A stretch of 64,000 bases of DNA from assembly GCF_029784165.1 (NCBI RefSeq), contig NC_073694.1:52733674-52797673 (forward strand), given 5' to 3'. Below, piece by piece: positions 1-10,870 of this stretch; position 1 is the first letter of the stretch; each line of letters starts with the position of its first letter. The position numbers and the translations under genes are program-made. The stretch comes from Wyeomyia smithii (Eukaryota > Arthropoda > Insecta > Diptera > Culicidae). The notes below the pieces were generated by a model, which made no database searches, had not been told where the DNA came from, and saw only the letters and a program-made list of their open reading frames with translations.

Positions 1-394
1 GATATATTTGTGTTACCCGTTTGTTATAATCGTTTGATCGGGTATAGCTGACAACATATCTAAAAACCAGAATATCTGTAAATTTTTTTAATATGCCAAA
101 GTATTTTTTTGCAGATTTTCATTTTTTGGAAAAATCGTGCCTACGTGGATATCATCATTACGTGGATATCATCATTACTTCCGTGCACAAGCGTGAACAT
201 TTGCATACTTCCTACCCCCTCCCAAGTGTCATACCTTTTACAATTTATTTGTGTCATAGTTCTGTAACTTTGAAGCAAAAATTACGAAGATCTATTCAAA
301 CCTCCAATTGCCGAGCAGTTTGGTGTTCGGAGATCGTCGATCTGAAAATAATAGAATCCAGTGGTTCTACAGTTTTTGAAGTAGAATACTTCTC
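1..394. other. AT-rich flank, no gene
   Basis: No coding region or known element is recognised. The only local structure is a short direct duplication at about 142-178, where a 17-18 bp unit containing TACGTGGATATCATCAT occurs twice. The open frame crossing 93-428 has no recognisable domain and runs into the family A repeat, so it is not called. Confidence 0.5.
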
Positions 395-1349
395 TCAGGA
401 AGTTCGGTTACATAGGGATGTGAAATGAAAATCTAAAACCGAAAAAAGTGAAAAATATGTCCAATTTCAAATGCTAATAAATCGGTTAGTATTCGATGGA
501 TTTCCTTCGTTCTTGCAGCAATAAATTGGAAAATCTTCTAAGATTCTTCCCAAAATAAGGTAATTGTAATTTTATTATTCACACTATTGTACTATTGAAA
601 ATAGTCAAGGCTTGTCAAAACGAAAAATTCGACCTCTGATTGGTCGTTATATGCTTGCTTCCCAAGCACGGTCGACAGGATTATATACCTTGCAATTGAA
701 AACATGCTATTTGGCCTATATAAGAGCCTGTTTCAGCCGGAGCCGCTCATAATAGTTCTAGACAGCGACAACAGCAGTCGTCCTTCCTTAGCAGCAGCAC
801 TAGCCCTGTGGTTGGTCACCACGTCTCAGGAGCAGCGCGGGTTTTCTCAGCGTGTGTCGCCAGACAGCCATTATTCCCCCCGTGTTGGGGCAGCATGAAG
901 ATTGCCATCTGGAAATCCAATTTCGGAAATCAAAATGCCTTTTTTAAGGCAAATAAACAAGTCATTCAAAGTTAATAATTTTTGTCAACGCAAGCAAGCA
1001 TTCTGTGTTGCATCCTAGCAATTCAAATTTGTCGCACCCGTCTAATTTACTGAATGTGTAAGAGCTTCCACAGTGCAAGTTGTCCGTGTATCTTGATTCC
1101 CCCAATGTTAGGGCAGCTCAAAGGTTGTAATTAGCAACCGATTTTGAACCGCAACATGCTTTTTTCAAGGCAAATAAAAAAATAATTGAAGGTTAATAAT
1201 TTTCTGGCATCAACACACGCAGACATTCTGCGGGGATGCAATCAAATTCTGTTGTAGTTGTCTAATTTTTACTTTATTTAGTAAACTCCCCACTATAGGG
1301 GCAGCGCAAAGGTTGCGATCAGCATAACCGACATTGAATAATAAATTTC
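395..1349 (+). repeat. Dispersed promoter-like repeat, family A, copy 1
   Basis: This stretch matches 50230-51060 from a shared left edge (TAGGGATGTNAAATGAAAATC) through the words GACCTCTGATTGGT, CCAAGCAC and GGCCTATA. It holds a TATA box at 716-722 (CTATATAAG) about 35 bp upstream of a CAG/CA-rich start region. Downstream come three tandem sub-units of about 190-220 bp. Each has a C-run/G-run hairpin (near 875, 1099 and 1288) and a second hairpin; the first two also have AATAAA (the third ends in a similar AATAATAAA). Minus-strand copies sit near 10.0-10.9, 27.7-28.0, 41.3-41.6 and 43.1-43.6 kb. No protein is encoded. The family name is not known to me; a Pol II promoter role is inferred from the TATA box and AATAAA signals. 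Confidence 0.6.
714..724 (+). promoter_or_regulatory. TATA box in family A copy 1
   Basis: GCCTATATAAG is a good TATA box. It is kept in the second copy at 1885-1894, and as GCCTATAAAAG near 50846. The minus-strand copies near 41.47 and 43.33 kb keep related TATA-like words. Conservation across copies supports function, but transcription is not shown. Confidence 0.5.
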
Positions 1350-1884
1350 CCTGTTGGAACGCATTCACAAAAGCAGTTAGTTAGAGCTAATATGAAATTG
1401 ATTCAATTAATCAGCATAAACAGAATTTCGTCGTCTCCCAGCTGCCAAGTTGCAACATGATGCAACACGCAACAGCGAGCAAACGAAATCGCTTGATGTT
1501 ACAAACCGAAATAAGATTCGGGTTAAAACCGTTGCGTGTGTGAGAGCACCATCGTTGTTTATTCGCTGGATACACTATCTACTGTCTACTGAACGCAATA
1601 ATCTGCTTACATGCGACACGGGGACGGGAACATTTTCTTCAACGAAGCTGCACAACACGACACAAAACATGTTATTTTGTTGCTTCAATGAGAGTGCTAT
1701 CGGTCCGGCTCGACAAGAAATCATTTTTGTGCATCCGTGCTACGAAACTGAGGAAAAACCTCAGAGACTGAAAAAAGAGGTGGAACTTATCAAATGATCG
1801 CTCTGAGCCGGAATGAAGTCACACATATTTTTCAAGTTATATCATTCCACCACATACGAAAAATAATTCATTCCTATTTTCATC
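1350..1884. other. Spacer between the two direct repeats
   Basis: Unique sequence of about 535 bp between the two copies of the TATA/hairpin block. A 115-codon open frame at 1450-1797 has no recognisable domain. If the flanking repeats were LTRs this would be the internal region of a very short non-autonomous LTR element, but no primer-binding site or polypurine tract is evident, so a 1170-bp duplication is the simpler reading. Confidence 0.4.
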
Positions 1885-2519
1885 CCTATATAAGAGCCTG
1901 TTTCAGCCGGAGCCGCTCATAATAGTTCTAGACAGCGACAACAGCAGTCGTCCTTCCTTAGCAGCAGCACTAGCCCTGTGGTTGGTCACCACGTCTCAGG
2001 AGCAGCGCGGGTTTTCTAAGCGTGTGTCGCCAGGCAGCCATTATTCCCCCCGTGTTGGGGCAGCATGAAGAATGCCATCAGGAAATCCAATTTTGAACAT
2101 CAAAATGCCTTTTTGAAGGCAAATAAACAAGTCATTGAAAGTTATTAATTTTTGTCAACGCAAGCAAGTATTCTGTGTTGCATCCTAGCAATTTAAATTT
2201 GTCGCACCCATCTAATTTACTGAATGTGTAAGAGCTTCCACAGTGCATGTTGTCCGTGTATCTTGATTCCCCCAATGTTAGGGCAGCTCAAAGGTTGTAA
2301 TTAGCAACCGATTTTGAACAGCAAAATGCTTTTTTCAAGGCAAATAAAAAAATAATTGAAGGTTAATAATTTTCTGGCATCAACACAAGCAGACATTCTG
2401 TGCGGGATGCAATCAAATTCTGTTGTAGTTGTCCAATTTTTACTTTATTTAGTAATCCCCCCACTGTAGGGGCAGCGCAAAGGCTGCGATCAGCATGACC
2501 AACTTTGAATAACAAACGG
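1885..2519 (+). repeat. Direct second copy of family A 3' part
   Basis: About 635 bp aligned with 715-1349 at an offset of 1170 bp, with only scattered substitutions. Similarity begins exactly at the TATA box (CCTATATAAG) and ends after a TTGAATAA word. The three sub-units recur, with C-run/G-run hairpins near 2045, 2269 and 2461. DNA upstream of the TATA box is unrelated to that of copy 1, so the duplication or retroposition breakpoint lies at the promoter. Confidence 0.65.
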
Positions 2520-2575
2520 TTAACGTTCATTCACTAAAAATTCATCCAATTCAAAACAGGTTTTTGTCTGAGTAC

Positions 2576-2589
2576 AATAATTTCCACAA
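2576..2589 (+). repeat. Left target-site duplication of the LINE
   Basis: AATAATTTCCACAA occurs here and again at 8256-8269, directly after the A-rich tail. A 14-bp perfect duplication flanking a LINE with an A-tail is the hallmark of target-primed reverse transcription and fixes both ends of the element. Confidence 0.9.
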
Positions 2590-2624
2590 CATTCCGCGTC
2601 GAACACTCGACAGAAACGGACGTG
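2590..2624 (+). promoter_or_regulatory. Internal Pol II promoter (Inr + DPE) of the LINE
   Basis: The element begins CATTCC, Inr-like. GGACGTG at 2618-2624 matches the DPE consensus RGWCGTG. If A2591 is +1, the DPE occupies +28 to +34, the canonical spacing. TATA-less Inr/DPE promoters lying wholly downstream of +1 are known in fly jockey- and I-type LINEs; function here is inferred from motif and spacing. Confidence 0.55.
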
Positions 2625-2885
2625 CAAAGTGGTCGTTCTATTACAATCCGGTCCGTGTGTACGAATAGCCAAACAAAAGAGTGTATTATTCAAGGCCATC
2701 AGTTGACAGTCGAGTCCGTGTCGCTGTGCTGAGTGATCTCACACCCGGCTCACTGCTGGTGGCTGTATTGGTGCTGCTGTACTGGTGCTGCTGGCTGCTT
2801 TGGGTGCAGCTTCGAACGATCGGACAACCACTGCTGGAAGGAAGAAGTAAAGAGGTACGTGTTCTTGTCGGCGCTAGTTCGCTAG

Positions 2886-4274
2886 TGCGCTACATTTAGC
2901 GCGATTGATATAGATCCCTCGCCTCCCGTGCCACCATCCCCGAACCCCCCTGACCCTGACCCTTCTGTTACCCCCTCCCCTGTTCATTCTCCAGTCCCCC
3001 CTCGCCCCAGGCTTTACCCGAACGGATCTCAACAGGGCAGCTATACTGTTTATTTTCGTCCAAAGGCAGGAGTGAATTCAAAGCGATTAAACATCCTGCA
3101 AATTTCAAAAGACCTGACGAAGGGGTACAAGGCCGTGACCGAAATTTCCAAGGTCCGACCTAACAAGCTCCGTGTCGTGGTCAGTGATCTGGCACAGGCC
3201 AATGCTATCGCTTGCTCTGAGCTCTTCACACGCGAGTATCGCGTTTACATACCCGCACGAGACGTGGAGATCGACGGTGTCATAACCGATTCGAGTCTGT
3301 CTGTCGAGTGTATCCTAAAAAGCGCAACCGGTTGCTTCAAAAATACCGAAACACAGGCGAAGATTTTGGATTGTAAGCAATTGCGGTCCATGTCTCTCGT
3401 CGGCGGTAAAAAAGTTTACACTCCGTCAGACTCGTTTCGCGTTACGTTTGCCGGATCTGCACTCCCTAGCCACGTCTCGATCGACCGGGTTCGTCTGCCT
3501 GTGCGATTGTATGTACCCCGTGTTATGAATTGCACCAATTGCAAGCAGTTAGGCCACACAGCCGCCTACTGCTGCAATAAGGCACGATGTAGCAAGTGTG
3601 GGGAGACTCATGCGGAAGATTCTTGCAGTGTTAATGCTGAAAAATGTATTCACTGTGAGGAAAACCAGCATGAGCTCTCCACATGCCCGGTGTACATGCA
3701 GCGCAGAGATAAAATCAAGCGGTCACTTAAGGAGCGTTCAAGGCGTTCTTACGCTGAGATGCTGAAGAAGACCGTGACCACTTCTACCATAACATCGAAC
3801 CCCTTTGATCTGATGCCCTCCGATGAAACCGATTCTGACGACTCATCAGCGGGAACATCTTATGCCAATCCTGGGGAGTCTAGGAAGAGGAAAAATGTTT
3901 CTTCTCCTAAACTTCCCCGTAAAGGTCCTAAGATTTCCCAAAGTGTAATGAAAAGTACGAACAAACCAAACAGTGCTGCGGAAAAACCGAAGCAAACTCC
4001 TCCTGGGCTTGCAAATTAAAAGTCCCAGAAGGAGTTACCAGCACTGCCAGGAACATCTAAAACCCCAGTTGTTCCTTTTGCACATCCAGTTGATGAAACA
4101 AACTCTGGATTAGTGAAATTTTCTGACATTGTGGACTGGATTTTTGAAAATTTCAATATACCCGATCCAATTAAAATTTTTCTTACAGCATTCCTCCCAA
4201 CAGTTAGATCATTTTTGAAGCAGTTGACTGCCCAATGGCCCCTCCTTACAGCGATTGTATCCTTCGATGCCTAA
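2886..4274 (+). pseudogene. LINE ORF1: Gag-like nucleic-acid-binding protein (one premature stop)
   Basis: The frame is open from 2886 and has no ATG before the conserved part. It begins at a GTG (2928) or at a mutated upstream start, perhaps the ATT at 2904. A proline-rich N-terminus (about 30 residues from GTG2928) precedes a conserved region and three CCHC knuckles at about residues 202-253 (CTNCKQLGHTAAYC, CSKCGETHAEDSC, CIHCEENQHELSTC). The family coats LINE RNA and assists strand transfer. A TAA at 4017-4019 interrupts the frame, but the same frame stays open and protein-like to TAA at 4272-4274, overlapping the ORF2 ATG by eight bases. The 4017 stop is therefore an inactivating mutation rather than the true end. 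Confidence 0.8.
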
Positions 4275-7200
4275 TTCAACTGCGTATATGAAGGATTCTA
4301 TCTCTGTCTTACAGTGGAATTGTAGAAGTATTTTACCAAAAATTGATTCGTTTAAAGTTTTGATAAATAAAAACAAATGCGATGCATTTTCCCTTTGTGA
4401 AACTTGGCTTACTTCAAATATTGATCTCAACTTCCATGATTTTAATATTATTCGCCTTGATCGAGACACCCCATATGAAGGAGTACTTTTAGGGATTAAA
4501 AAGTGCTATTCTTTCTATCGTATTAACCTCCCCTCGATTCCAGGCATCGAAGTTGTCGCATGTCAAATGACAATACAAGGTAAAGAGCTTTGTATTGCCT
4601 CAATATATATTCCTCCCAGAGCACAGGTTGGGCAACGGTTGCTCTTTGATTTAATAGAACTTCTTCCCTCGCCACGTTTGATTTTGTGAGACTTCAACTC
4701 TCATGGCGTGGCTTGGGGTTCCCCATACAATGATAACCGCTCCTCTTTAATCTATAACCTTTGCGATGACTTCGACATGACTATTTTAAACAACGGTGAA
4801 ATGACACGTATCCCGAAACCTCCAGCGCGCCCAAGCGCTTTGGATCTATCCTTATGTTCGACGTCGCTACGGTTGGATTGAACATGGAAGGTAATCCTTG
4901 ATCCTCACGGTAGCGACCATTTGCCTATTCTTATTTCAATTAATAACGGGTCGACTCGCATGCGACCAATTGACATTCCGTATGACCTCACACGGAATGT
5001 CGATTGGAAGTTATACGAGGAAATGATTTCAAAAGCGGTCGAGTCGATTCAACATCATCCACCACTTGAAGAATACAACCTCCTCGCGGGCTTGATTCTC
5101 GACGCCGCGTTGCGAGCCCAAACGAAGAAATATCCCGGCGTAACGATCAAAGAACGGCCTCCCACTTCGTGGTGGGACCAAGAGTGCTCCGATGTCTACA
5201 CGCAAAGATCCGACGCGTTTAAGGCCTACCAGAAGGGAGGTATACCTGGCGACTATTTACGGTATTCGGAGCTTGATACCAAGCTTAAAAGTTTGGCTAA
5301 AGCAAAGAAACGCGGATATTGGCGTCGGTTCGTGAACGAGACGTCGAGGGAGACATCGATGAGCACTCTTTGGAACACAGCCCGAAGAATGCGGAATCGC
5401 GTAACGGTCAACGAAAGCGAGGAGTCTTCAAGTAGGTGGATATTTGATTTTGCCAGGAAAGTATGTCCGGACTCTGTTCCTGAGCAAAATATTGTTCGTG
5501 ATGCGTCTCCGGGCCACGACGCGATAGAATCACCTTTTACGATGGCAGAATTTTCAGTTGCCCTCCTGTCCTGTAACAATAACGCGCCTGGGTTAGATAG
5601 AATCAAATTCAACTTGTTGAAGAATCTACCCAGCAATGCCAAGAGGCGCTTGTTGAACTTGTTTTCCTCTTATAGGCCGATTGCAATGCTATCCTGTATC
5701 CGGAAATTGATGGAAAAAATGATACTCCGTCGTTTAGACCATTGGGTCGAATCAAATGGTCTTCTATCAGATACTCAATTTGGCTTCCGCCGTGCCAAAG
5801 GGACGAATGATTGTCTTGCGTTGCTTTCAACAGATATTCAGCTGGCGTATGCTCGCAAAGAACAAATGGCGTCTGCGTTCTTGGACATTAAGGGGGCTTT
5901 TGATTCCGTTTCTATTGACATTCTTTCGGGTAAACTTCACCGACAAGGATTTACTCCAATTTTGAACAATTTTTTGCACAATTTGTTGTCCGAAGCACAT
6001 GCATTTTACGCACGGCGATTTGGCAACTTTTCGCATTAGCTACATGGGTCTTCCCCAGGGCTCATGTTTAAGCCCCCTTCTTTACAACTTTTATGTAAAT
6101 GACATCGATGAATGTCTGGCAAATTCATGCACGATAAGACAACTTGCAGACGACAGTGTAATCTCTGTTACAGGAGCCAAAGCTGCCGATTTGCAAGGAC
6201 CATTGCAAGATACCTTGGACAATTTGTCTGCTTGGGCTTTACAGCTAGGTATCGAATTCTCTCCGGAGAAGACTGAGATAGTAGTTTTTTCTAGGAAGCA
6301 TGAACCTGCTCAGCTTCAAACACAATTAATGGGTAAAATGATTTCTCAGGTTTTGGTACACAAATATCTTGGTGTCTGGTTCGACTCTAAAAGCACCTGG
6401 GGTTGTCACGTGAGGTATCTGATGAAAAAATGTCAACAAAGAGTGAATTTTCTTCGTACAATAACCGGACAATGGTGGGGAGCCCACCCAGGAGACCTTA
6501 TAAGGCTTTACCAAACAACGATATAGTCTGTCATTGAGTACGGGTGTTTCTGCTTCCGCTCCGCAGCAAACACACATTTGATCAAACTGGAGCGAATACA
6601 ATATCGTTGTTTGCGTATCGCCTTGGGTTGCATGCAATCGACCCATACGATGAGTTTGGAGATCTTAGCTGGAGTACTACCATTGAAAACCCGCTTCTGG
6701 AGCCTGTCTTCTCGTATTCTAATCAAATGTGAGGTCTTGAACCGTCCCGTGATTGAAAATTTTGAAAGGTTAATCGAACTTAATTCTCAAACCCGTTTTA
6801 TGATATTGTATTTCAATCACATGTCCCAAAATATTGACCCTTCTTCGAATATTCCAAATCGTGTCGACTTATCAAATACTTCTGATTCTTCTGTGTTTTT
6901 CGATACATCCATGATAGAAGAAACTCGTGGAATCCCGGATCATTTACGCGTGCAGCAGATCCCCAAAATTTTTTCCAATAAATATCGAAACATCAACTGC
7001 GACAATATGTACTACACTGACGGATCACTTCTTGATGGGTCCACTGGCTTCGGTATCTTCAATAACAATTTAACCGTCTCCCATAAGCTCGATAATCCTG
7101 CTTCTGTTTACGTTGCAGAAATAGCTGCAATTCAGTACACCCTAGGGATTCTCGAAAAAATGCTCACGGACCATTATTTCATCTTTACGGACAGTCTCAG

Positions 7201-7858
7201 TTCCATTGAGGCTCTCCGATCGATGAAAGATGTTAAGCACTCTCCGTATTTCCTGGGGAAAATACGGGAACATCTGAGTGCTTTATCCGAAAAATCTACT
7301 CAGATTACCTTAGCGTGGGTCCCTTCTCACTGCTCGATACCGGGTAATGAGAAAGCGGACTCTTTGGCTAAGGTGGGCGCAACAAACGGTGATATTTATG
7401 TAAGACCAATTGCCTTTAATGAATTTTTCGCATTTGTACGTCAGAATACGATCATCAGTTGGCAAAATTCTTGGACCAAGGGGGAACTGGGAAGGTGGTT
7501 ACATTCCATAATCCCCAAGGTATCGACGAACCCGTGGTTCAAGGGGTTGGATGTAGGTCGGGATTTCATTTGCGTGATGTCCCGGCTTATGTCCAATCAC
7601 TATAGATTTAACGCGCATCTCCGTCGTGTTGGGCTCGGGGAGAGTGGTATCTGTGCCTGTGGTGAAGGTTTTCACGACATAGAGCACGTTGTTTGGTCAT
7701 GCCTTGTGCACCGTGACGCCAGGTCTAGATTAATAGCTTCCCTGCAGGCCGAAGGTTGGCAGCCGGCTGTTCCTGTTCGTGATGTCTTGGCGAGCCGTGA
7801 CCTATCCTACATGTCCCTTATATACGTTTTCCTGAAATCCATCCACGCCCCAGTTTAG
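4267..7858 (+). pseudogene. LINE ORF2: endonuclease, reverse transcriptase, RNase H (decayed)
   Basis: ATG at 4267 is followed by an APE-type endonuclease (QWNCRSI near the N-terminus, CETWL, then DFNSHG past a stop), an RT and an RNase H. RT signs are SYRPIAMLSC, FGFRRAKGT, MGLPQGSCLSPLLYNFYVND and the catalytic LADD. RNase H keeps its acidic residues (YTDGS, AEIAAIQY, FTDSLSS, GNEKADSLA), and a CxC...H...C motif closes the protein. Lesions are TGA at 4687, TGA at 4879, a frameshift near 5990 (frame 1 to frame 2) and TAG at 6524. About 35-40 residues expected between NLF and SYRPIAML near 5665 seem deleted in frame; that is judged from family knowledge, not alignment. The enzyme would nick target DNA and copy LINE RNA; this copy cannot. 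Confidence 0.85.
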
Positions 7859-8255
7859 TCCTATCCCCTTCCGCCTACATCCAACCAAACGACAAGAACA
7901 CGTTAAGACCCCGGATCCGGAAACAGCAATCAGACCCGCACGATACTTTCAAGGCCCGATAGAAACAACCCAATATGCCAGTCCGTAATATCTTGGCCCA
8001 GCAGCGGAACAAATTTAACATGCTGCTTACCTATGGCAATGAAAACCATCAAACAGCAAACCTGTGCTTTTAATGCAAAATATTCTAGCTTTAAGTTAGA
8101 TTTAGTTTCAGCTCGTAGTCGGCAGCGAGGATAAAAAATTTGCTTTTAGTTATTAAGATAGTTTAGAAAGTAAGCTACCAGATATAATTGGCGCCGTTAA
8201 ACATTGAATTGTATTTGTGCCGTGTCAAATAAACTATAGATGAAGAAAAAAAAAA
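7859..8255 (+). other. LINE 3' UTR, poly(A) signal and A-rich tail
   Basis: Non-coding end of the LINE. It includes AATAAA at 8228-8233 about 15 bp before an A-rich tail (about 8242-8255, GAAG then A-run), directly followed by the right target-site duplication. Confidence 0.8.
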
Positions 8256-8269
8256 AATAATTTCCACAA
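8256..8269 (+). repeat. Right target-site duplication of the LINE
   Basis: AATAATTTCCACAA, identical to 2576-2589, immediately after the A-tail. The A-run blurs the left edge by a base or two. Confidence 0.9.
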
Positions 8270-8407
8270 AAAGACATTACAAAATTTTACCGCATTATTA
8301 GACGCGTTTCTTCAGTCATGCCTCGTGAACGTGAAGGTTCCCTATCACAGACATAGATTTCGTGCTCCAGCACGTTACAACACGTGGAAATTGTCTTTTT
8401 ACTAGTC

Positions 8408-9386
8408 CTGCCCATAATTCAAAAATTGGCTAATATGCCATTTTTACCAAAATCGAGAAAACAGTTTCTCGTGATGGTACACACCCTAAACAAGGTCCCT
8501 ACGGAAGCCGATTGTCAAAAAATGCATTTGAGAAGGCAGCAAACGTGAAACAATTTTGGCTAATATCCAGAATAATTGAGAATTTGGCTAATATCCAATA
8601 TCCAATTTGAACCTATGGCATGTTCACGAACCAGTGTATTATTACTGAACTGTGTTTCTTCTAACTTTCGAAAGTGTGTTGTAGCTTGGTGGTTACTGGC
8701 GACTGGTGAGCGATCGTAAGACCATTGCATCAAATTTGACTTTTTCACGAAGAATATTTGATGCTACAAGAATTTATTTGTTGTACTGCGAAACCCAATG
8801 ATCAAAACGTGTGACTGTTTCCTTCTGTCATAAACCTTTACATTTAAAAAAATGATATTTAGCTCTTTGATTAGGAGTATTATTAATAAAGATAAGATTC
8901 AGATTTCATTTTGGATTTGATGAGGAAAAATGGGAAAGTGGATTGTGAGATTACCATGAATAATAATATTTTCGTTATATTATTATATTGCCGCACGTAA
9001 CAATTGTCTCGTCGTCCTTTTCATCCTCACTTGTGCTTCCGTGTTGTTTTATTGAATTTAAAACCATTTGCATCACCAACGAGTACGATATAATTCACAT
9101 CGTATGGATATTAGCCGAATTGCACACCGTTTTGTCAACTGACCTTTCGTTTATAATTGAAAAAAATAACGGCTACTGTGTTAAAAATACGTGGCGGATG
9201 GAATTATTCTACAGATTTCTCTGTTTCAACTCAACGGCAAGGGTCCAGCATATATGAAGGGTGACATACTCAATAAAAAAGTTGTCATGAGCAGTCAAAA
9301 TATGTTGTACCGATAAAAAACTTTCAAAGGCGTTTTTCTCGATTTGATGCCTACGGCATATTAGCCAATTTTTGAATTATGGGCAG
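8408..9386. mobile_element. Non-autonomous DNA element with long terminal inverted repeats
   Basis: The left end reads CTGCCCATAATTCAAAAATT and continues GGCTAATATGCC. The complement of the right end (9386 leftward) gives the same word for more than 30 bp before diverging, and ATCGAGAAAA recurs a little further in on both sides. Inside the left arm the phrase TTGGCTAATATCC repeats. There is no transposase-like frame in the 979 bp. Flanking bases give no clear duplication, so the superfamily is undecided. Confidence 0.7.
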
Positions 9387-9984
9387 TAGTGCAACATTTC
9401 TTTGGAGTGTTTTATTATTCTCGGGTAAGAGACTACGAGTGCATTTATTGCATTTATTGAGAAATCCATCGGAAGTGTATTCAGTGCTATGTCTAAATAT
9501 ATAAACGCCAAATACAAGCGTGATGCTCGGAAACGCGCGAAGGACCAGCATGGAGGAAGTGCATCGAAGAAAACAAGTACCAGTGCGGAGGTCAATTTAA
9601 AAGCAGCCAGAGGTAACACGTGTCCAACCTCTGGTTGGGACGCTGGAGAAGGGCCTTCTACTAGAGGTAGGAGAAATCGAACCATTTTTAGGACAACCAA
9701 ACAAATGAATTGAAGATTTAATATTTTCTTGTTCTGAGCTTTAACCAAAAGTTAATTATCATAATTTGAATTCACATGTACATATACTCTGACTGTTGAA
9801 ACTTGTTTGCGCCGCAAAGAGTTTGTACTTTTCCTGTTCAGTGAGGTCGTATTTATATGTGCAAACTGAAATTGAGTAGTACTTCAACTTCGTTTGCACA
9901 GAATTTTCAATACTGCCAATGAGCGGTCAACATGTATTCACTAGGAAAAATGACTGACACGCAAGCAGCCGGGTTATCTTACTT
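9387..9984. other. No gene recognised
   Basis: AT-rich single-copy DNA. A 74-codon frame at 9489-9713 is rich in Lys, Arg and Ser but shows no domain, no recognised splice context and no homologous motif, and is treated as chance. Confidence 0.4.
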
Positions 9985-10870
9985 GTAAAAGTATTCTACT
10001 TCAACCTTGCGGTCGTGGCTTTGCACACAACCTTCCTGTGATTTTTTTCCTATTCCACTATGCTTGAATAGCCAGAATAAAATCAAATTAATATTGCATG
10101 AAAAAGTTCGCGAAATTACTATGAAAAAAATATTGTAAACTTACATTTTTGTGTTTATTCGTTTGAATCTTATACTTAGATTCCATTAAACTATGAAAGT
10201 GTATTTTTTCACTCAAAGTATCATCAATTTAAATTGTACCCAAAAAGAATAACGATCTTTATCATTTTTCAAAATTTACGGAGATTTTTTAACCGTGATA
10301 AAATCGAAAAAAAAAACACTGTGAATATCCCAACTTTGGCTTGAAATTGCAAACTCACTTGTAGTTCAGCTAAAGTACTTATGAACTTTAATTTTACTTG
10401 AAATCACAGAAGAGAGATCCAAAATCTAGCGTTGTGGAAGGTACTGCTTACTGTGATGGCCCGTCCGCTAGGGAAGGCAGTGAGATGTTTAAAATTACCG
10501 CCTGCCGCAGCTCTGCTTGATTCTGGTCGAACCAGTTGACAGCAGTGATTGGGTATATCGCTGCTGCTATTCGCTGCCGCTGTCGCTGCTACTTAGTTAG
10601 AATCATCCTAGTGGCCATCCACTAGTAAGCTGATTGGTTTGAGCAGATCTAGGCTCATATATAGCTAGGTATAATATTCTATTGGAAAAGCAAGCACTAA
10701 GTGACCAATCGGATGTCGAAATCGGCATTTGAACAAGGCTGGACAATTTTCAATACTACAATAGTTCGAATAATCAAACTACAAACTGATCTAACTGATA
10801 TAAGAATAAAGGAAGTCGCTTGGAAACCGACTAAGTTTTAAACATTTCACTATGTGTCCGGTTTTTTAAT
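9985..10870 (-). repeat. Family A repeat, minus-strand copy, degenerate
   Basis: Read on the - strand it carries the family A words in order: ATTGAAAATTG near 10760, CGATTGGTCA near 10705, GTGCTTGC, a TATATATGAGCCT promoter-like word near 10660, then CAG/GCAGCGGCAGCGAATAGC repeats near 10570. The lower end (about 9993-10040) holds the TTCTACTTCAACCTTGCGG and GGTCGTGGCTTTGCACAC words seen beside other copies (51.14, 52.16 and 41.11 kb). Confidence 0.45.

Larger units (their letters stand above)
2590..8255 (+). mobile_element. Full-length I-group LINE (non-LTR retrotransposon)
   Basis: A 5.67-kb element bounded by 14-bp target-site duplications. In order it has a 5' UTR with an Inr/DPE-like promoter, ORF1 (proline-rich N-terminus, three CCHC knuckles), ORF2 (AP-like endonuclease, reverse transcriptase, RNase H, C-terminal zinc motif), a 3' UTR with AATAAA and an A-rich tail. 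RNase H in ORF2 places it in the I group (I, Loner, LOA, Outcast, R1 relatives); I cannot assign the exact family. It is dead: ORF1 has one premature stop, and ORF2 has three stops, one frameshift and an apparent in-frame deletion. Yet the ends and duplications are intact, so the insertion is fairly recent. Confidence 0.9.

Noticed and set aside
715..2519. Short LTR (TRIM-like) retrotransposon with 635-bp LTRs
   Set aside because: No TG...CA ends, no primer-binding site or polypurine tract, and family A continues upstream of the first copy, so 715 is not an element boundary.
2681..2899. Hydrophobic 72-codon frame in the LINE 5' region
   Set aside because: Within the 5' UTR, not in the ORF1 frame, no counterpart expected in this LINE group.
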